Positions 10,690 through 25,273 are shown, counted from the stretch's first letter. The stretch is DNA of 64,000 nucleotides from Cryptomeria japonica (GCF_030272615.1 NC_081414.1:48354501-48418500), one strand, 5' to 3'. Notes: generated by a model from the sequence alone, not told the origin. Numbers and translations are program-made.

Positions 10690-11800
10690 AGAACCTAGGA
10701 AGGCCATTTTGGGACTAAGGGAAAAGTTTGGTGCTAAGATGAGCTTCAAGTCCTAAACCTTGATCTGAGTTTCACTACAAAGCCCACCATATTTTAGACC
10801 TTTGATCAGAAACTCGGACTAAGAAAACCTTTGATATAAGCCTGATCTGATCTTTGGTGCTACCATCGAAATTGGTTAGTAAGGGGCGAAACCTTTACCT
10901 AACCTCGAGGTTAGGAAGGCTAAAAGGAACAAGGTTATTCTGATCCTCTGTGAAACAACAGAATTTTGGAGAGAAATCAGAGTTTGGGAGCAAACTCTAT
11001 CTCAACCTCGATTTTAGGATGGCTTTGAGGATTAAGGCCAAATCCGATTTTCCCTGCCAATATCGAATTTAACACTAACTCAAGCCTCTAGGGGAACTTC
11101 AAGCTAAACCTCAACCTCAGGAAAGTTTTTTTGACTAAAGCTTAATCCAGTTCTCAGTGCAAATGTCAAACTTTGTAGGGTGAAAGATGAAGTTCAGGCT
11201 GAACCTCGGTGTTAGGAAGCACATTTGGAATGGTCTTATTTCAACTTTGAATGCAAAAGCCGAACTTTCGAGAATGCTGGTCAAAAGTTCGGAGAAACGA
11301 GGGATACTTGGATTAAGGTCTTCTTTCAAATTGCAAGGCGAACACCGAATTTAGGAGTTATGCCATTCAACTTAACTTTTCAAGCCCTTTTAAGAATTCA
11401 TGAGCAAAGCTTGGTCTTGGTAAGGCTTTTAGGAATAAGCTTCAGTCTTGGTTTAAAACACCAAACTTGCATAGTGACAGGAATAAACTCAGTGATTGGA
11501 GGGTCCTTAGGATTAAGCTTTGTTCACTTTTCCTCATGCGAACTCCGAACTTTAGGGTCCTTGGTGTTAGGAAGACATTTTAGAACAATGTTGTATTCTC
11601 ATTTTTGTCTCCCATTACCGAGTTTGAGGAGAGAACTTTGTTTAGCAGTAATTTTGAGATTCCTAAAGTGCTCCCTAACACCGAATTTGTGAAGAGGGTG
11701 CAAAATTCAGTGAAAACCTCAGGTTTAGGAAGCCTTCTGAGATTAAGATTTAATCCTAATTGCAGTGCTACCACCGAGTTTTAGGTTAGTGTGGCATGTT
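10690..11800. repeat. Degenerate tandem array with TTCGG/TTAGGAAG motifs, first copy
   Basis: Phrases such as AACCTCGGTGTTAGGAAGC, CACCGAATTTAGG and TCAAAAGTTCGG recur at irregular intervals of about 80-110 bp, separated by AAGC-rich stretches. CCGAATTTAGG and a TCGG-TTAGG phrase are partly complementary, so adjacent units could pair. The reading frame at 11,225-11,692 runs through the repeats and is not a gene. Confidence 0.65.
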
Positions 11801-12280
11801 TAGGCTAGAATTTTTGGCCATCAAAACTTTGTTCATCATCCATCTCCAGACCAAATTCGTGCTTAAATGCTCCTCCCTCTTTCTCTTCATTTACTTAGTT
11901 CCTCTCATGCTTCGACCTGAATCCCCCCATACCCTTTGTTTTGAACACTTCTAGGCTCTCAAGCTACTAAGTTGCAGTGCAAATTCAGGCCCTTGGGCTT
12001 GGGTTCACCCTGTTTTCTGCATGCTCGAACTCAAGTCTGAGACCCATTTGTGCATTTCCAAGCCTTCTCATGCTTGCAAGGCGAAAAAAAGGAGAGGGGG
12101 GTCTCTGTCGGAGACGAGGAGTGTGTGCACAACACAGCACTTCCCTGCTTGGCAAACTCCACAAACACCTTGTATCTACTATTGTATATCAAGTAATCCC
12201 TCTACCAAATTCTCTCGAGCTAGCTAAAAAGGTAAGGTAAGATAAGGTACCCATACAAATGATGCTATAGTGTATTAATA
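11801..12280. other. Non-coding repeat sequence with an LTR-edge-like motif
   Basis: No gene is seen. Near 12,085-12,160 a purine run (AAAAAAAGGAGAGGGGGG) precedes TCTCTGTCGGAGACG and a GTGTGTGCACAACAC stretch. This looks like a polypurine tract followed by an LTR start, but no partner was found. Confidence 0.35.
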
Positions 12281-12299
12281 TCTTATGCACTTTTGGTTG

Positions 12300-13280
12300 C
12301 CAATGCTTGTCTTTTAACTTACCCAATATCAACAAGTTGATACCAAACATGATCTTTGATACCAACAACAATGACATTCTTGGATTCATTATCAACTATA
12401 GAGCATTTGTGTTTGCTAAATATGACATCCAAATTTAGAAAATGGCACATAATCTGACTGACAGCAAGCAAGTTGAGCTCAATTCCCAAGACATAGTACA
12501 CATTTAGAAAAATCAGATTTTTCCCTCCAAAAGTGATTTACACATTCCTTCTGCCAACAATTGTGTATTCACCACCACCGAAGATCACTAAATTTGTGCA
12601 AGTTGTGTACTCTATGAGCCAATCTTTCTTGTGGGTGAAATGTCAAGATGCTCAAGAATCGATGTACCATGCAAAAGAGTTTGTTTGATTTGCTAGTCTT
12701 TGGGCCATGGAAGCATAGAGGGCAACTCGTCAAAATGACTTGCTACATGAGCCTTTTGTGGAGGCCCTCCTTGGTTCGATTTTTGTTCAACTGACCACAA
12801 TGCTTTTTCATGTGGCCCATTTAACCACAATAATGACATGATATTTTTCAAAATCTTTTAAGTATCTTCATTATTCACTTGTCCTTTCTTTTGAGGCTAT
12901 TTGTGTTTTCCCTTGTCCTTGGCAACAAATGCATATTTCACACCTCGTGTATCACTACTACTACCAAACTATTTCTTCCATCTCTCCTATTGCAAAAGCT
13001 TAATGCATAGCTCTTTGATCTTCGGATCAACACTAGTAGATGTGATGTTAAGTGTCTCAATAAACTGTTCATAGACTAGTGGTAAGCCCTTCAACATAAT
13101 AACCACCATATCTTCTCCTTCCATCATGCAACCTATGGTTGACAATTGATCACAAATGTCTTGAATCTTTATCAAATGTTCCAGCAAACACATCTTCTCA
13201 TCCATTTTGATTGAGGAAATCATTTTTTTCAAGAATGCCTTACCTTTATCTAACTCTCTTGCAGATCTCACAAGTGCTCT
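12300..13280 (-). pseudogene. Ty1/copia gag and gag-pre-integrase fragment
   Basis: On the minus strand, 13,271-12,987 encodes a copia gag segment (EDMVVIMLKGLPLVYEQFIE, then TLNITSTSVD). It closely matches the gag of the element at 24,179-28,180 (MVVITLKSLP, TLNITSTNVD). Further on, 12,501-12,319 reads like the gag-pre-integrase region (LGIELNLLAVSQIM). The segments between are broken by stops and frameshifts. No LTRs were found, so this is a decayed fragment of the same or a sister family in the opposite orientation. Confidence 0.8.
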
Positions 13281-15990
13281 TGAATTTCCACAGAGGTTGT
13301 GTCTGTTTGAACCCCTCTAAGCATTTCATCTATCACTGATAACTTGATCAGCGTGACCACTTCTCAATCATGCTCGTCAAACTTGTCCTAGTCTTTACCT
13401 ACAACCATTGGCCAAGTGTGAGTATTGAGGACGATCTTATCAAAGTATCTGTACTCAAAAGAACGTGAGCATGTGTTGCTTTGATTTGTTGTAGTTCTTG
13501 CCAATTAAGCGCTACCTACCTTCCAACATGGTGTTGGGTAATGAAGCCATCCCTCTCAAAACTTGTAATCACAATAAAGAAACCCTTTGCTATGAAACTT
13601 GAAATTTTGCAAGTCAAACCTTAGTCAACACCATGCAGCTACGATCTTGTAAAAAAACTACCAAAATGCCCACAAAAGGGTCTTAAAGTTAAAACCCTAG
13701 CCAATCTACAAAAACCACAATTTTGAAAAATCATTAAAAAAAATTGAAACTTTAGGCAAGAGACCTGCAAAAAAATTGTGAAAACCCTACTTGCCACAAT
13801 TTGTAAAACGTACCCATAATTTTATCAAAAAATGCCAAAACACAATTCTAATGCAAAACCCTAGTTGTTCATAAATATGTCAAAAATCCCATGATTTTAT
13901 CAAAAAATTATCAAAATTGACAAAAACTCATCATGACTATGTCCTAGCCATCGCAACACGATTTTGAGAAAAAACTAATCACAATTCGCAAAAACAACAT
14001 GATTATGCACAAGAAATGGCCATGTGATTTGCCAAAAAAAGGGCATGTGATTTTTAATTGAAACCAAACATGAGTTTTACTACAATTCGTCACAATTTTC
14101 AGGGAAGAAAATGGCACAATTATGGGAAAAAATATGCCCAAAACTGATGCAATTTTAGGCTAATGAATTATCTTTTAAAGGTGTCACTTCCTACGAGAAT
14201 GCCCAAAAATACATGCATGATTTTGTAAAAAAATCTATCAAAAACCCTTGCATGTATCCTTGCAGCACTCTACTATTCCATACGACCTCCTTTTGGTACG
14301 ATTAGTGTCACAAGCATGCGAGTCATCACTGCCAGCAGCAATCTATAGTCCACACATTCACCGATCCTAGTTTGTAGGTTTGAGCAAAAAAAATTTTGCC
14401 TTTTCGGTTCGTTGGTTGGGTTCGTTCATACATGTGTTTGTGTGTCTATATATATATATATGCAAAAAATTAAAGAAATATACAAAATTACAAATCTTTT
14501 TGTTGTGCGTTTCATTGGTTAGGTCCCACAATATGCAAAGTCATTTTATACAACACCATATATAGGTTGCACAATTTTTTTCGGTGAGTTTCAATTTTTT
14601 ATTTAAATAGATTGAGGAAAATCTCAAAGATGGCTTACGATCAAGGTTATCGAATACACCACCCTCATCCCCCGGTACGCATACTACCATTTGTGTCGTA
14701 TCTGGGTGAAGATTATATCCTACCATGGGCTAGGAACTTGTCAATTGTTTGCAAATTGATTGTGTCTTCAGGCCTTGCTCAAGTCATGAATGATTTTGTA
14801 GACTTTATTTGTTTTATCATTCCATTGGTCAGTCCCCCTGTGCAAGTATGGACTGGGTTCGCGCCTGGTTTCGCCCAGGTGCAACCAAGGTTTATCCCAA
14901 GGGTCCTGGGTTCACTGTGGGTTCGTATTGTTGGGGTGAACCTCAATCGCACCCATTATGAACCCAGTGCGAACTAGGACCCACACAGACCTGATTGGGG
15001 CTAGAGCCTTCAGATAGGCGAACCCAGTATTACAGCATATTACGAAAAATATCACTCAATGATTAGCAAGATATTCAATAATAAACTAAGGGGTAAAAGT
15101 CTCCTTAAATAAGAGATACAAAAGCTTTATGCGTAAAGAATAAGAGTGACAACTAATAAATCAAAAGGATAAGAATGCCCACTAAAAGAATAAAGAATAT
15201 TCCTAAAGTCTATCCCAAAAACTAACGGACCATTATAAATAAACTATTACAATATTATTTTAATAACTAGTATAAAAAACCTCTTTCTTCTCCCTAAATC
15301 ATATTTGAAATCCCTTGACATCTTTTTTCTCTTTCTTTTTAAAATACTATTTCTAGTAGGTTTGCAGGTTAATTGATCATTTAACTACACATTTTAAGTC
15401 CATTTCTATTCTAAGCTACCATAACAATCCGTGTCTTAGGCTATAAATTTCTGTATTTAATTGAGCAATTATCAATTCATGAAAACTATAGTAAACAAGA
15501 ATATCCCATAATTTGCATCTTGATTGACCACTTAGATTACTTTTTCTCTTAATGTGATTAAACCTAACTTAGTCAAGAATACCCAAACTTGATTGACTCT
15601 TAAATGCCAACTTGTCACCAATATCTACAATTTTCTTTTTCAGAGCATTTATTATAATCATAGTTTGTGTCTCGTAATTCCAGCAATCCTCTATCATGGG
15701 CTATGATAGTGGCTTAAGAAGGGTGAAAACTCTTGTTTGATTATATGTATCCCTACCAATATGTGTTGTACAAATCAAAATAGGGTGCCCTAAATGATCT
15801 CAAGGGATTTTACCTACACTAGCCAATATCAAGTCACCTTTTGTTATTCCATCAAACTTTATTTTGATACACCTAGATGGTGGCATTCAACTTTTGACCT
15901 TGGGCACTCTTGACCAATTTCCGCTTGCCTCATTTTCAAAAAATTTCTCAAGATATTTTAGGAATCAAGACCAGAACCATTATCTTTGGA
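13281..15990. other. Intron sequence, AT-rich, with A-rich low-complexity runs
   Basis: From 13,560 to 14,330 the sequence is rich in CAAAAACC and AAAATTG runs. This may be the leader of the minus-strand copia fragment. A short (TA)n lies near 14,448-14,461. From 14,830 to 15,030 there is a GC-richer patch with repeated GGGTTCG and GAACCCAG. No gene is supported. Confidence 0.45.
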
Positions 15991-15993
15991 GAT

Positions 15994-17090
15994 TGTTGAT
16001 GGGGAAGTTCGCACTTCTGTCAACACAGAATAGAATGCACAGCGTCTATCCCATTCTCTCTTGAATAAGGAAATATTGTATGCCCTCTGATTGTCCAAAC
16101 AAGATAACCCCAAGGTTTCTAGCATCAGGTCTTGACTGTGATTAGGATAACTCAGTGATGATGTGATTGGCTGGTAATCACAAACGGATTTATGCATTTG
16201 ACAAGCTGGTTGGCATCCGATATGGCAATCTGGTTGATGCTTCACTTCTCAAATTGATTAAATAAATAACAAAAGGATAGGATTTAGAAAACCTAGGGAC
16301 AATGATAGCAATGGCTAATGTTGCAAATAGACAAATTTCATATAAGACTAATTCCTGCTTAACCAGAGATAAAACTCACAATCCCATAGAAATAGTGTGA
16401 TCTTCAAAGGGAAATGAAACATTTTCAGACCATGAACATTCATTCGGATACCCAATTCTGGTGCAATCAAAACAAACATCCATAATTAAACTAATAGCAA
16501 TAATAGGTTTCGACTAACCATGCAGAGAGACTTTCAGTCAACAAATCTCTAATGGTATGAACCAAAAATAGTTCAGATATACTCACACTTTGCCACTAAA
16601 ATCACTGAAATTTAACTAACTTGATGAAAGAAACCATGCAAACAGGTGAAGGCAACTGGCAGAATACCATACTTCAATGCTTTATTCATTTGCTTCAACT
16701 ATCATTACAACAATCTCTGTTCAGAAATTCCTACTCTACTATATTTATAACCTCTAATTTCTAATATCTACCTTCTAACTTCTAACCATTCTAACCCCCT
16801 ACAATGAGAGAGGCACTGGCCTTTTATAGATTTTACATTTTGAATCAATGGCCAAGATTCAATCCATTCAATGGCCCAGATTTGACCTTCAAAAACCCCA
16901 ACAGCCTTCAGTTAATGGTCTCAACAACTTCCAACCACTTTTCAACTACTTTCCAACTGCTTTTAATTAATCCCACTAGAAAACAAAAGTTAACGAGTCT
17001 CAAGACAAACAAAGACAAACTTGGTAGCTGGGTGAACAACTAACTTTTGGCTCCCTTTTGCATTGCATTAAATTGGGCTCAAAAGCTGTT
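15994..17090 (-). mobile_element. LTR-like repeat, copy C
   Basis: It starts TGTTGATGGGGAAGTTCGC and is closely parallel to copy B throughout, including CTTCCAACCACTTTTCA and GGTAGCTGGGTGAACAA near the far end. It is followed at 17,640 by the second degenerate array. Orientation is inferred from copy B. Confidence 0.65.
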
Positions 17091-17639
17091 ATTTTACAAT
17101 AGATTTATCCTTGTTTTACAATAAACATTGTTTAGCTCAGACCCAGTTGTCCCTTCCTACTTCTGAATGCTGCTGGTAGCACCAGTACAGTCTACCACTC
17201 TTCCTCCCAAAATTCCGGAAATAGCATTGTTTAGGATTTTTGCACTGTGGTAATGGTCTTTTGCAGCATGTTCATTGACATCTTCAAGGTTTTGACATTG
17301 ATTTCGTCTTCTTTTTCGTCTTGTGAATCCTTTGACACACTTGGGAGAAGCTGCTTGGTTCCTTGGCTCCCCAGGCGCTCCCTTCCTCTTGGGTCCTCCC
17401 TGTGATCATACCTTCAATCCTGTGCCCTAGATCTCCATCTTGTTGCTTCATTGGTGGTATGGACCTGCAAGGATAAATAACCTTTATTACCATTAAGCAT
17501 CTTAAAGGTTTTTAGGGTTAGCATTTCAACATCCTTTTCTCTTAGTCAACAATTGCCATTTTAAAAAAAATCTTGTCATGAATCATAATAGGCAAATTAG
17601 GGCCTTTAAAAACTCTAAGGAAACCTTTGACCTTGGAAA

Positions 17640-18960
17640 GCTTGGTTACTTGGCATGTGGAATCAGATTGGAAACACAGAAACTCGGACCTAGGAAGGTA
17701 ATTAGGAACTTGGTGAAAAATCCAGTCGGAAGTTCAGGGTTAGGAAGACTTTAGGGATTAAGAGCCTTACTCCAAATTTTGTGCCAACACCGAATTTAGA
17801 GAAAACCTGGTAAAAAAGTTGGCATTAGGAAAGGATTTGGGATTAGGCTTATTCTGATTTTATATTCCAGCACCGAGTTTCAGGAGACTTGGTCAAAAGT
17901 TCGGTGGTAGGAGACCCTTTTGGATTAAGGCATACTTCTGATCAATGTGCAGAATTCAATGTTCGTGCCATGAACTTCTTCCCATCTACTGATATCTCTC
18001 ACAAAGTCAGTTTTGCACATAGAATGTCATGGAAAAATTCTGCTTTGAAGCTTTCAGTTTGTGGAATCAGCAAACTCAGTTGAAAGAAAGATTTCAGGAA
18101 TAAGCTTATTCCCATTTTCAGTGCAGGTACCGAACTTTGGAGACAAAAAACCTTAATTTCAATCTGAGACTCGGTATTAGAAATGTTTTAGGGAATAGTG
18201 CCTAACCAAATTTGTGTGCAAGAACTGAACTTTAGATACTTTGTGTGGAAATTCAGGGTTAGGACATATTTTGGGAATAAGAGGCATTTTCTTATTTGCG
18301 TCTCAAAACACCGAATTTCTGAGTTGATACACTTGTTTGCTCATGGAAAACCCTGATACTTCCCACAATTAACTTGGATTGCCTTGGATTGAACATGAAA
18401 TGTCATGGAGTTGCGAGCTTGGATCTAGGCCTTATCCTAAGTTCACCCTACAAACTCGGCATTAGAAAGACATTTAGGAATAATGCCTGTTCCCATTTGG
18501 ACTGCAATCACCGAATTTGGTGACAAAAATCCAGATTTCGGGCTCAAACTCAGCATTAGTAAGCCTTTTTGGAATAACGGCTATTCCCACTTTGAATACA
18601 AAAGCTGAGTTTTGCAGAATGCTCGTCAGAAGTTCGGCATTAGGAAGCCCTTCAGGAACTTGGTCCAAAACATGGGGGTAGGAACACATTTGGGAACTTT
18701 CTAAAATCCCTCCTGGGTACGAGTTTGGCAATTTGCTTAATGATGTCTCAACCTTATCTGCAACCGCCATGCCCCCTCAATCTCCCAAGTTACTTCTTGG
18801 ACAAAGTTTGGTCTTTTTGCATGGTGAAAATCAGAAAACTCGGACTTTTGACTCAGAATTGGAAGCACCATCTTAAACCCGGACCTTTGGGCTAAAACTT
18901 AGTCAAAAGTTCAGGGTTGTGAACACTTTTGCGAATAAGGTACCTTATTATTCTTACAAG
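17640..18960. repeat. Degenerate tandem array with TTCGG/TTAGGAAG motifs, second copy
   Basis: Same vocabulary as 10,690-11,800: AAGTTCAGGGTTAGGAAG, CACCGAATTTAG, AAAAGTTCGG. Successive AGTT(C/G)(A/G)G units start at 17,731, 17,817 and 17,898, so the local period is 81-86 bp. A segment near 18,600-18,660 matches one near 11,245-11,300, including CAGAATGCTCGTCAGAAGTT against GAGAATGCTGGTCAAAAGTT. Confidence 0.65.
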
Positions 18961-20194
<1,234 letters not shown>

Positions 20195-20905
20195 TTAACA
20201 TTAACACAAAAACAAGCAATGTGAACAAAATATTGTAATTAGATGCCTTTATGCTCTTTAAAATAGACAAGTTCAAAATCAACTGAGGCCAATATTGAGA
20301 CAAGGCAATATAGCCCAGAATATATTATAAACCATAACAAGAATCAACCACTTCGCATTTAAATCAGAATAGATTTTGTGCATGCCCTTTGTTCTTGAAT
20401 TTGATTGCTGTGATTATTTGTCCTTATTCTTTGTTAGGGTATCAAAAAAACACCACCCGTTTCTAAACACGGACTTGGTGCAGTGGCAAATAAATTAGAT
20501 TAAGTAGGCATGCCTAAAGAGTGTCTACACACCTCACCAAAATAACAATAGTCACATGCATGTTTTAGGGTCCAATACAAATAGGCCCCATCAAAATTGA
20601 AGGCTACTAGCACTGGACTTATAAGTATAATGAATAATCTATCTGATGAAATAAATCAAGAAACAATATTCAAGAATTTTTCCTAAAAAAAATTCCTTAA
20701 CTTACATTTATAGTTAGTTTAATGCATTTCTATATATATATATATATATATTCTTATGCTTCCTGAATGTCGTGAGTAAGCTGCAATGAACAAGTAAAAG
20801 CTGAAGTCATCATGAATTAACAAAATTTTACATCACCATCAACAAAACCATCAGCCATCTGTAAAAACCATGAATTTTTAAGCTTATATTCGGAACAATA
20901 CAACT

Positions 20906-21932
20906 CTTATTATCTATATTACCCCGAGTTTCCAAGACGGGGACAACAAGGGATGGCGGGACGAGTTTCCGGGACGGCAAATTTTTTTGCCAATTTTGGG
21001 GACGGCGTGGGGACGGCTATATAAAATATATAAGAAAATTTTAAATGTTCATATGAAAAATAGATAAAGCATGTATATATACATTATATTCATATGAAAA
21101 CATGGATAAAGCAGGTATATGTACATTATAGAACCTTAACATACCACATTTGTGTTCAAAATTCATTGTCAATACTCAATATGCATTCATAATTCAGAAT
21201 TTATTGTCAATACTCAATATGCATTCATAATTCAGAATTCATTGTCAATACTCAATATGCATTCATAATTGAAAATACATTGTCAATATGACAACACTTG
21301 TTTGCATATTCATTGTTTTTTTCTGGTTGGAGGATATTTTGATAGTCTTCCATTTCTATTATGGTCTACAACCGCTTCTTTATACCAAGCTGTTATTCAT
21401 ATTTCTGAGTGCTTTTGGCTATGGTTCAGACCTGTTTACCTTTCATAATTGTGAAGAGTCCAATATTGCAGACCTGCAACCACTTTTTTACGCACTACCG
21501 AGTTCTAAGTGTTTGTGAAATTTATTACCAGGCTGCTGCTCATTATTTCTAAGTGCTTTTGGAAGTGATTCAGACATGTTTACCCATCATATTAGTGAAA
21601 ATCCGGTTTTACAAACCTATAATAAAATTAAAAAAATGTTTTTTTTGAGCATTTGAGTCTTTTTTTTTTAAATGTGTTGGGAAAAGGGGGACGACTCCCA
21701 AGGATAGTTAGGGGGCGTGGGGACATCCCCCAACCATATTGGGGACGAGGGGACGTCCCCTTTGAGAATCACTACCGTCCCCAAGTTTCCAGGACTTTTC
21801 CCACAAATGTTGCAATTTTGGGGACAGCGGGCGGACGTCCCCTAACCATCCCCAAGTCCCCGGAACATCCCCAGTACGGGGACAGGGGATTTTAGCCCAG
21901 GTACGTGTCCCCAGGCTACGTAGCTTATTATC
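20906..21932. mobile_element. Mutator-like non-autonomous DNA element with 9-bp target duplication
   Basis: CTTATTATC occurs at 20,906-20,914 and at 21,924-21,932, flanking a 1,009-bp segment (20,915-21,923). Both ends are rich in GGGGAC/GTCCCC (CCGAGTTTCCAAGACGGGG on the left; several GTCCCC blocks on the right), while the middle is AT-rich. The extreme termini are only weakly inverted. A 9-bp duplication is the usual size for Mutator-like elements. No transposase ORF is present. Similar GTCCCC sequence at about 31,200-31,285 ends in TTGGAAACTCGG and may be a fragment of the same family. Confidence 0.6.
21165..21300. repeat. 38-bp tandem repeat inside the Mutator-like element
   Basis: ATTGTCAATACTCAATATGC and the following ATTCATAATT recur with starts at 21,165, 21,203, 21,241 and 21,279, an exact 38-bp period. 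The last copy is incomplete. Units differ at one or two positions. Confidence 0.85.
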
Positions 21933-22980
21933 AATGCAGTAGCTCATGCAGAAACAATGTTGTCGAAACCACAACACTGCTTACTGTTAGAAATAAACCG
22001 CCCAGGATACAGCATGGATTTCTTGCCCTGGAGGTCAAATTTTTTATTAACATGAAAAGCCACCATTCCGGAAGAACCTATATTAGATTTTATAATTTAT
22101 TTGCCAAATTTTGGACATATTATTTTGTCCTTTATGTTGAGCAAGTTTTGTTCATTTTTTAAGCAAATCAACAAATTAATTTTATATTTATTATTAACAA
22201 TGAAAAAATATTCCAAATCAAATCACAACCACAGTCCAAAATAGATCTGGTAATTATGCACCCAGATAACTGAGCTTATTATGTTGGATTACTATTGCAG
22301 ACATGGATGTTTGGACAATACCCATCACTGCAGCAATGGAATAATTCTTAACAACTCTCATGCATTATTAAATGCAACGATTTACACTACATTGAGCATG
22401 TTTTCACTTATTAAATTTGCACATTAAAAATACTAATTCAATACAGATATCCAGATGACAAGATAAAATGATGTCTTGACCATTATTAGACAACAATATT
22501 TTAAGCTAGCTTCACCAAACTTGTTATAGTGATTTATAAGAACAGTCAGAAGAACCCAGCTTAATGCAAGTGATTTTATGGCAGACATGTTTTGAACAAA
22601 GGAAAACCGAAAAATGGCAGGACAGTAAAATAGGTGACAATCGATGAGTTCATGAATTACAAAAAATCAAAGTTGTCAGACACCTCCCCTCCCCTGCCCA
22701 GAAGATATATGTATCTGCATTTTTAACTAGACTCAGCCACAACCCTTCCTGAACACAAACCTATTTGGACCATAGGTCTGGATTTGGCCAAGGTTTGCTT
22801 GTGTCGATGGGCAAAACTCTAGGTCAACCCAGGCCAGATTTGGGCCAATCCGAGGAGAACCTACCCCCAAGACAATAAAAAGAATTATCAATTTTTTAAT
22901 GAAAGGAATGAAAAGGGAGAGAAGGGGAAAGCTCTGGTGCGGAAGATGAAAAGTTCTCCTCTGTTGTACCCCATCTTCAT
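21933..22980. other. Intron sequence, nothing firmly recognised
   Basis: The stretch is AT-rich. A patch near 22,735-22,870 with GGCCAAGGTTTG and GGGCCAATCC phrases recalls the GC-rich patches at 14,830-15,030 and 28,730-28,810. No gene is seen. Confidence 0.45.
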
Positions 22981-22999
22981 TCATGCTTCTTGGTCATCT

Positions 23000-24178
23000 T
23001 GTGCTCATCTTCTTTCTTGTTTGTGTTCAAGTTTGTGTGATTTTGTATATGGTTTTGTGCTGCATTTTTAGTCTAATGGGGGTCCTTATTTTGTGGTTGT
23101 CCTGAATTTTCTTTTAATATGTATTGGAAAGCTTTCAATTGAGCACTCTCTTGGATGATGCTGGAGATGACGGTGATTTTCTAAGTCAAGGATTGTATGG
23201 TAAACTATTCAAGGATGAATTTGTTGCGGGTGAGCAAACTGAGGTCAATGAAGTGGCTGACTTCATGGTTAAAGATAAGAGTTCCATCAAGCTCAAGGCC
23301 AAGCAGTAGGCGTGCAAGCTAAGGAATTTGTAACTATAATGTTGTTGCCAAATGAGGAAGTCTTGGAAAAAAAAAAGAATCTAGATTGAGTTCAGTTAGT
23401 ATTTTCTGTGTTTAAAGTTTAAACCCTGATGTTCTTCCCACAAGGAAATTTTTTGATAAATGGCTGGCCATGGTTTGGGAATAAAAATTAGGTTGCCTGT
23501 TACTTTAGGAATTCATTCGATTAGTATTTTAATTTGTTTAAAAGAAAATAATAAGCAAAAAAAATATTGAACAAAGGCTTTCGCAATGTTGGGAAATCCC
23601 TTTTTTGGGCATTTGCATAGGATCCAATCACAAACCTAGATAATGTGATGTTAAATTCTTCTCCAAAATGGTTAGAAATTTGTAATGTTGTTCCATGTTT
23701 GTGTTTTTTGTGTCGATGTGTAATGTGTATTAAAGCTGTTAGAGTTAGTGATTAAATTGGAAGAAATTAGGGCTTCTTTACTGCATTTGAATTCAAGGAT
23801 TCTCATTTCAATGACACAATTTGTTGCATGCATGTTTTATTGTAAAAATGTTGGGCATTTGAAGATGAGTATGAGCAAATTTGTGAATAAACCTATGTTA
23901 CTAATAATAAAGATGATATTATGATAGCTGATAATGTGGAATCTGAAAATTGTGTTAATAAAACCTTTGACTTAGAAGAGTTGCCTCTTCATATTATTGA
24001 GGAAAGTCATGATGAGTATGTCATGATTGCTGCTAAGCCAGTGAAAATTCCTGGGTCTGACAAGCCTCCCACTGTGTTAATATTGAGCATTGGATTCTCC
24101 TGATAAAGTAGAATCTCCTCTCATAAAACCTCTAAATAAGAAATCTACTCACCAGAATGATAGTTAAAACCTCTATGG
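23000..24178 (+). pseudogene. Possible LINE ORF1 remnant (left of the copia insertion)
   Basis: Two short open segments (23,124-23,309 and 23,921-24,103, for example SDKPPTVLILS) share the orientation of the LINE ORF2 that resumes after the copia element. The copia target duplication joins 24,178 to 28,186, which makes this sequence continuous with the LINE. I do not recognise a specific ORF1 domain, so the assignment rests on position. Confidence 0.4.
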
Positions 24179-24357
24179 TATTAGAATAATATCTTATTTA
24201 TTTATTTAATGATCAAATGTATAACATAATGTACATTATAGCTTGTTTCTATTTTTACAATTGTTTCTTTTTAGAAACATCTTGTAAATTCTTGATAATG
24301 AGCTTTCTGATCATTTGTTAATACATTCAAGTTTTTTACCAATTACTGTTCATAATA
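24179..24357 (+). repeat. 5' LTR of the copia element
   Basis: 179 bp, from TATTAGAATAATATC to GTTCATAATA, directly followed by the primer-binding site. It is equal in length to the 3' LTR. Confidence 0.92.
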
Positions 24358-24369
24358 TGGTTTCAAAGC
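24358..24369 (+). other. Primer-binding site of the copia element
   Basis: TGGTTTCAAAGC abuts the 5' LTR. The copia consensus is TGGTATCAGAGC, complementary to the 3' end of initiator methionine tRNA, so there are two mismatches. Confidence 0.8.
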
Positions 24370-25273
24370 AGAAACACTCAAAATTCGTCAAATTTTTTTA
24401 AAAATTTTTTGACAGAAATTTCTGAAAAGTTTTTCGCACAACGAATTTTTTTTCTGGGTCATTTTGTGGGATTTATCTAGCGTCGGATTTTCTCTAAGCT
24501 CGTGATTTTGTGCGGGGCATCTTTTGTCATATCTCTTTTGGCGCCTTTTTTACTGAAACCCGCACAACTTTCTGCAACCATTTTTTAAGCCCTCGAAGTC
24601 TTCTATGATCACGATTTCTCACCTTTGTGGCGGATTTGTTCCTGCGTCCTCTTCTCTGTGCGACTTTTTCTTAAAATCGCGACGCGCAGATTTGCCCTCT
24701 ACAATTTATTTCGCGTGACACGACTTCTTTTTTCGCTTCTCCCACAACCTCCTGCAATCTGGTGGTCTATTTGCAACAGCAGTATTTTTTTCGTGGATTT
24801 TCTTCCACGATTTTTTGGTTTTTCAGGCGACGGATTTTGGCAGTTTTTTAATAACGCGAAACGCCACCTTCTGCAACCAGCAGTTATTTCGTCTCAGATC
24901 TGCGTTTTTTTGCATCCGTTTGCGCGGGATTTTTTTTGCAACATCTAGGGTTGTAATCCCTCTTTTCAGTGGTAAAAATAAAATTTTTAACAAATCCGGC
25001 TAGGGTTTTATCAAAACCCTCAAATTTTGTGGTCGAAATCAAATTTCACCTACACATTTTTTGTGGGTTTTTTGCAAGGATTTCTGGTTTGTTGTCAGAA
25101 TTTTCTAGGTCAACCGAAAATTGTTTCTCAATATTCGTGTCATCCATACTTCATCTGTTTTTGAAGTCTAAACCTGCACCTGCCTTCGTTTTTTGCACAG
25201 CGATTTGTGCCTTCGATTCTGCGCGATCACCTCTTCGTTGATTTTCGCTTTCGTGCACTGGGAAGCATGCAAG

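Noticed and set aside
20730-20755. (TA)n tract near 20,733-20,751
   Set aside because: A simple microsatellite without further structure; not reported as a finding.
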